Source: Armatimonadota bacterium
GTDB lineage: Bacteria; Armatimonadota; HRBIN16
DNA: 64,000 bases
Reading direction: 5' to 3'
Assembly (NCBI GenBank): GCA_026003175.1
Contig: BPGT01000002.1
Location: 310,001-374,000 of the forward strand
Each line of letters opens with the position of its first letter. Within the stretch, counting starts at the first letter, position 1. Under the pieces are notes generated by a model, which saw nothing but the letters and a program-made list of their open reading frames with translations, was not told where the DNA came from and ran no database searches. The translations under genes and the position numbers were made by a program. This document shows positions 64,000 through 64,000 of the stretch, piece by piece.

Positions 64000-64000
64000 C

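Overview
The window reads as about 64 kb of chromosome from a free-living, motile, diderm-type heterotroph. It has moderately high GC, dense coding, short intergenic gaps and many Shine-Dalgarno-led starts. My best guess, from gene content only, is a (possibly thermophilic) member of the Armatimonadota or a related lineage. The reasons are the unusually rich set of glycoside hydrolases, large secreted repeat proteins ending in dockerin-like domains, a PEP-CTERM protein, CheC/CheD/CheX-type chemotaxis, and many short dispersed palindromic repeats. No rRNA is present, so this is inference.

Layout. 1-8 kb: the end of a sugar ABC-transporter binding protein (cut by the left edge), a membrane protein overlapping threonine ammonia-lyase, and a convergent tandem pair of large clan-A-type glycosidases. 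8-11.5 kb: an unknown small protein, then fliD, fliS and a fliT-like gene. 11.6-22.8 kb: secreted proteins, fabI, a 967-residue glycosidase-like protein, and two neighbouring secreted carboxypeptidase-regulatory-domain/dockerin proteins, the first interrupted by one in-frame TAG. 22.8-27.5 kb: tRNA-Pro(UGG), fliPQR, cinA-thpR and an OsmC-family protein. 27.5-34.3 kb: an XdhC-like protein, a candidate small RNA, and a chemotaxis operon reading cheC-cheD-HDOD-cheR-cheY-cheX-small YjfB-like gene-cheW, then a sugar epimerase. 34.4-46 kb: housekeeping genes acnA, coaX, glmM, grpE, hrcA, ymdB, rny and recA. 46-54 kb: a PEP-CTERM protein, beta-carbonic anhydrase, an operon of URO-D-like protein, beta-phosphoglucomutase-like HAD and GH65 phosphorylase, and a Tat-type alkaline phosphatase. 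54.2-58.5 kb: a decay zone of truncated, fused or frameshifted gene remnants mixed with dispersed repeats and a MITE-like element, with one intact GH5 gene. 58.5-64 kb: a methyltransferase, a GH38 alpha-mannosidase, a multi-hairpin element, and a GH52-like glycosidase cut by the right edge.

How the parts fit together. The glycosidases, the GH65 phosphorylase with its phosphoglucomutase-like partner, and the sugar-binding protein point to growth on complex plant or microbial glycans. Three motility operons (fliD, fliP, cheC) each carry CCGATAAT 23-32 nt upstream of the first start codon, the -10 core of flagellar sigma-28 promoters, which suggests one regulon. recA, rny, hrcA, the epimerase, tRNA-Pro and the gene at 1111 have recognisable sigma-70-type promoters.

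The most interesting items are the amber-interrupted dockerin protein, the candidate stand-alone RNA at 28770-28933, the MITE-like element at 56736-56942, the branched hairpin element at 62031-62155, and the pseudogene cluster. I did not find a complete, clearly novel multi-gene system.
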